A program made the position numbers and the translations under genes. From positions 1 to 6,823 of the forward strand of contig CAZAJX010000057.1 in NCBI GenBank assembly GCA_964485815.1: 6,823 nt of DNA, written 5' to 3'. The notes beneath the pieces are model-generated. The model worked only from the letters and a program-made list of their open reading frames with translations. It did not search any database and had not been told where the DNA came from. Below, piece after piece: positions 6,405-6,823 of this stretch (positions within the stretch are counted from its first letter, which is position 1; each line of letters opens with the position of its first letter). The stretch comes from SFLA01 sp964485815. Lineage in GTDB: Bacteria > Bacillota > Clostridia > Oscillospirales > CAG-382.

Positions 6405-6596
6405 TTGGATAAATTTGAAATATATCCCGCGGCGGCGACAAGTGCAGACTTGTTCCCCCAGCAGATATCGCTGGCGATGCTTTACGTGCCCTACCAGCGC
6501 TGGGATAAGCTTTATTCCGAGGAAGAGGCGCTGGAAAGAGGTACGCTGTTCCGCGCGCTCGACCTTCCTTTCCTGGGCGGGAGGTACAGCAAATGA
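6405..6596 (+). CDS. cotJA: Spore coat associated protein CotJA
   Basis: This 63-residue protein has the CotJA pattern: a Leu/Ala/Val-rich LAMLYVPYQRW (23-33), then YSEEEALERGTLFRALDLPFLGG (37-59). In Bacillus the cotJ operon makes CotJA, CotJB and the manganese-catalase-like CotJC, which enter the coat of the developing spore and are made in the mother cell under sigma-E; that is family knowledge, not seen here. I found no convincing sigma-E promoter. The start is TTG at 6405 with AAAGGAG (6388-6394) 10 nt upstream. The first in-frame ATG lies past the conserved N-terminal part, inside the LAMLYVPY motif (residue 25), so TTG is preferred. The stop overlaps the cotJB start as ATGA, which suggests coupled translation. 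Confidence 0.9.
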   Translation: MDKFEIYPAAATSADLFPQQISLAMLYVPYQRWDKLYSEEEALERGTLFRALDLPFLGGRYSK

Positions 6597-6793
6597 TGGC
6601 ACGCATAAACAAGGACGTGTTAAAACGGATGCAGCAGATAGATTTCGCTATATGGGAAACCGCTTTGTATCTTGACGGACATCCCGAAAACAAACAGGCA
6701 CTTGATTATTATAAAAAACTGATAGCTATGCGGGACGAAATGAAAAACGATTACCGCACAAACGTAGGCCCATTTCTCTGGGCGCGATGGTAA
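6593..6793 (+). CDS. cotJB: Spore coat protein CotJB, C-terminus replaced
   Basis: This frame gives 66 residues. Residues 7-60 have the CotJB character: two helices with LYLDGHPENKQALDYY (25-40) in the middle and the usual NVGP-like approach to the tail. The family normally continues for about 20-25 residues rich in Trp and Pro (a PWPWE-like end). Here Gly59-Pro60 is followed by FLWARW and a stop at 6791-6793. No frame in the remaining 30 bases supplies the expected tail, so a simple frameshift does not explain it. Another frame beyond 6769 reads like an ABC permease, so the gene is probably cut at about 6767-6771 by a rearrangement or assembly join. GGGAGG upstream and the 4-nt overlap with cotJA fix the start; the second ATG at 6596 is equally possible. 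Confidence 0.85.
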   Translation: MMARINKDVLKRMQQIDFAIWETALYLDGHPENKQALDYYKKLIAMRDEMKNDYRTNVGPFLWARW

Positions 6794-6823
6794 TTGCAAA
6801 GTATCTGTCCGCACTCACCGTTT
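6769..6823 (+). pseudogene. Internal fragment of an ABC-2 type transporter permease (window edge)
   Basis: From 6769 this frame reads PISLGAMVIAKYLSALTV and stays open to the last base. It closely resembles the segment following the LLLTSP motif in ABC-2 permeases of the GldF/NatB-like group (pattern P-[VI]-S-[LI]-G-x-[IM]-V-x-x-K-[FY]-L-A-A-L-T-V), which leads into a membrane helix. It has no start codon, ribosome binding site or N-terminal part here; the sequence just upstream belongs to cotJB in another frame. Only 18 residues are visible, so the assignment rests on motif memory. Confidence 0.5.

Overview
The window looks like a chromosomal piece (possibly metagenome-assembled) of a spore-forming, low-to-moderate GC Firmicute, most likely a gut Clostridia lineage of the Oscillospiraceae/Ruminococcaceae or Lachnospiraceae type. 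The signs are a cotJA-cotJB spore-coat pair, two Gram-positive style lipoproteins with LASC lipoboxes, strong AGGAGG-type ribosome binding sites, near-consensus sigma-A promoters, two TTG starts, and intergenic arrays of tiny variable hairpins. The lineage is inferred from these features; no database search was possible.

Layout. (1) 1-154: seven short hairpins separated by an invariant ATATCAC. (2) 176-1303 (+): lipoprotein with seven beta-propeller-like blades. (3) 1329-1355: bidirectional terminator. (4) 1666-3672 (-): 668-aa calcineurin-like phosphoesterase lipoprotein, followed 32 nt later by a small membrane-anchored protein, 1358-1633 (-). (5) 3673-3749: compact divergent promoter region with overlapping -10 boxes. 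(6) 3750-4631 (+): PflX-type radical SAM protein, then 4687-5226 (+), a small P-loop kinase-like protein with its own consensus promoter buried in the end of the radical SAM gene. (7) 5239-5268: second bidirectional terminator. (8) 5286-6101 (-): membrane protein with four CxxC knuckles, TTG start and a clear promoter. (9) 6102-6404: gene-free stretch of about 300 bases holding that promoter, an orphan plus-strand terminator and a second hairpin array with linker GTGAAGT. (10) 6405-6596 cotJA and 6593-6793 cotJB (+), overlapping by 4 nt.

The window ends with an anomaly. CotJB reads normally to about residue 60, then loses its expected Trp/Pro-rich tail. From about 6769 another frame reads like the interior of an ABC-2 transporter permease. 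This suggests a deletion, rearrangement or assembly misjoin at a GGCCC sequence (6767-6771).

The genes do not form one pathway. The window is a set of short independent transcription units: surface lipoproteins, a radical SAM/P-loop pair, an envelope zinc-knuckle protein and the start of the cotJ coat operon. The most unusual signal is the pair of hairpin arrays. Read on opposite strands, they share a linker of the form GTGA-NN-T and mostly tiny loops, so they may be two variants of one repeat family whose hairpin arms change together while the linker stays fixed.
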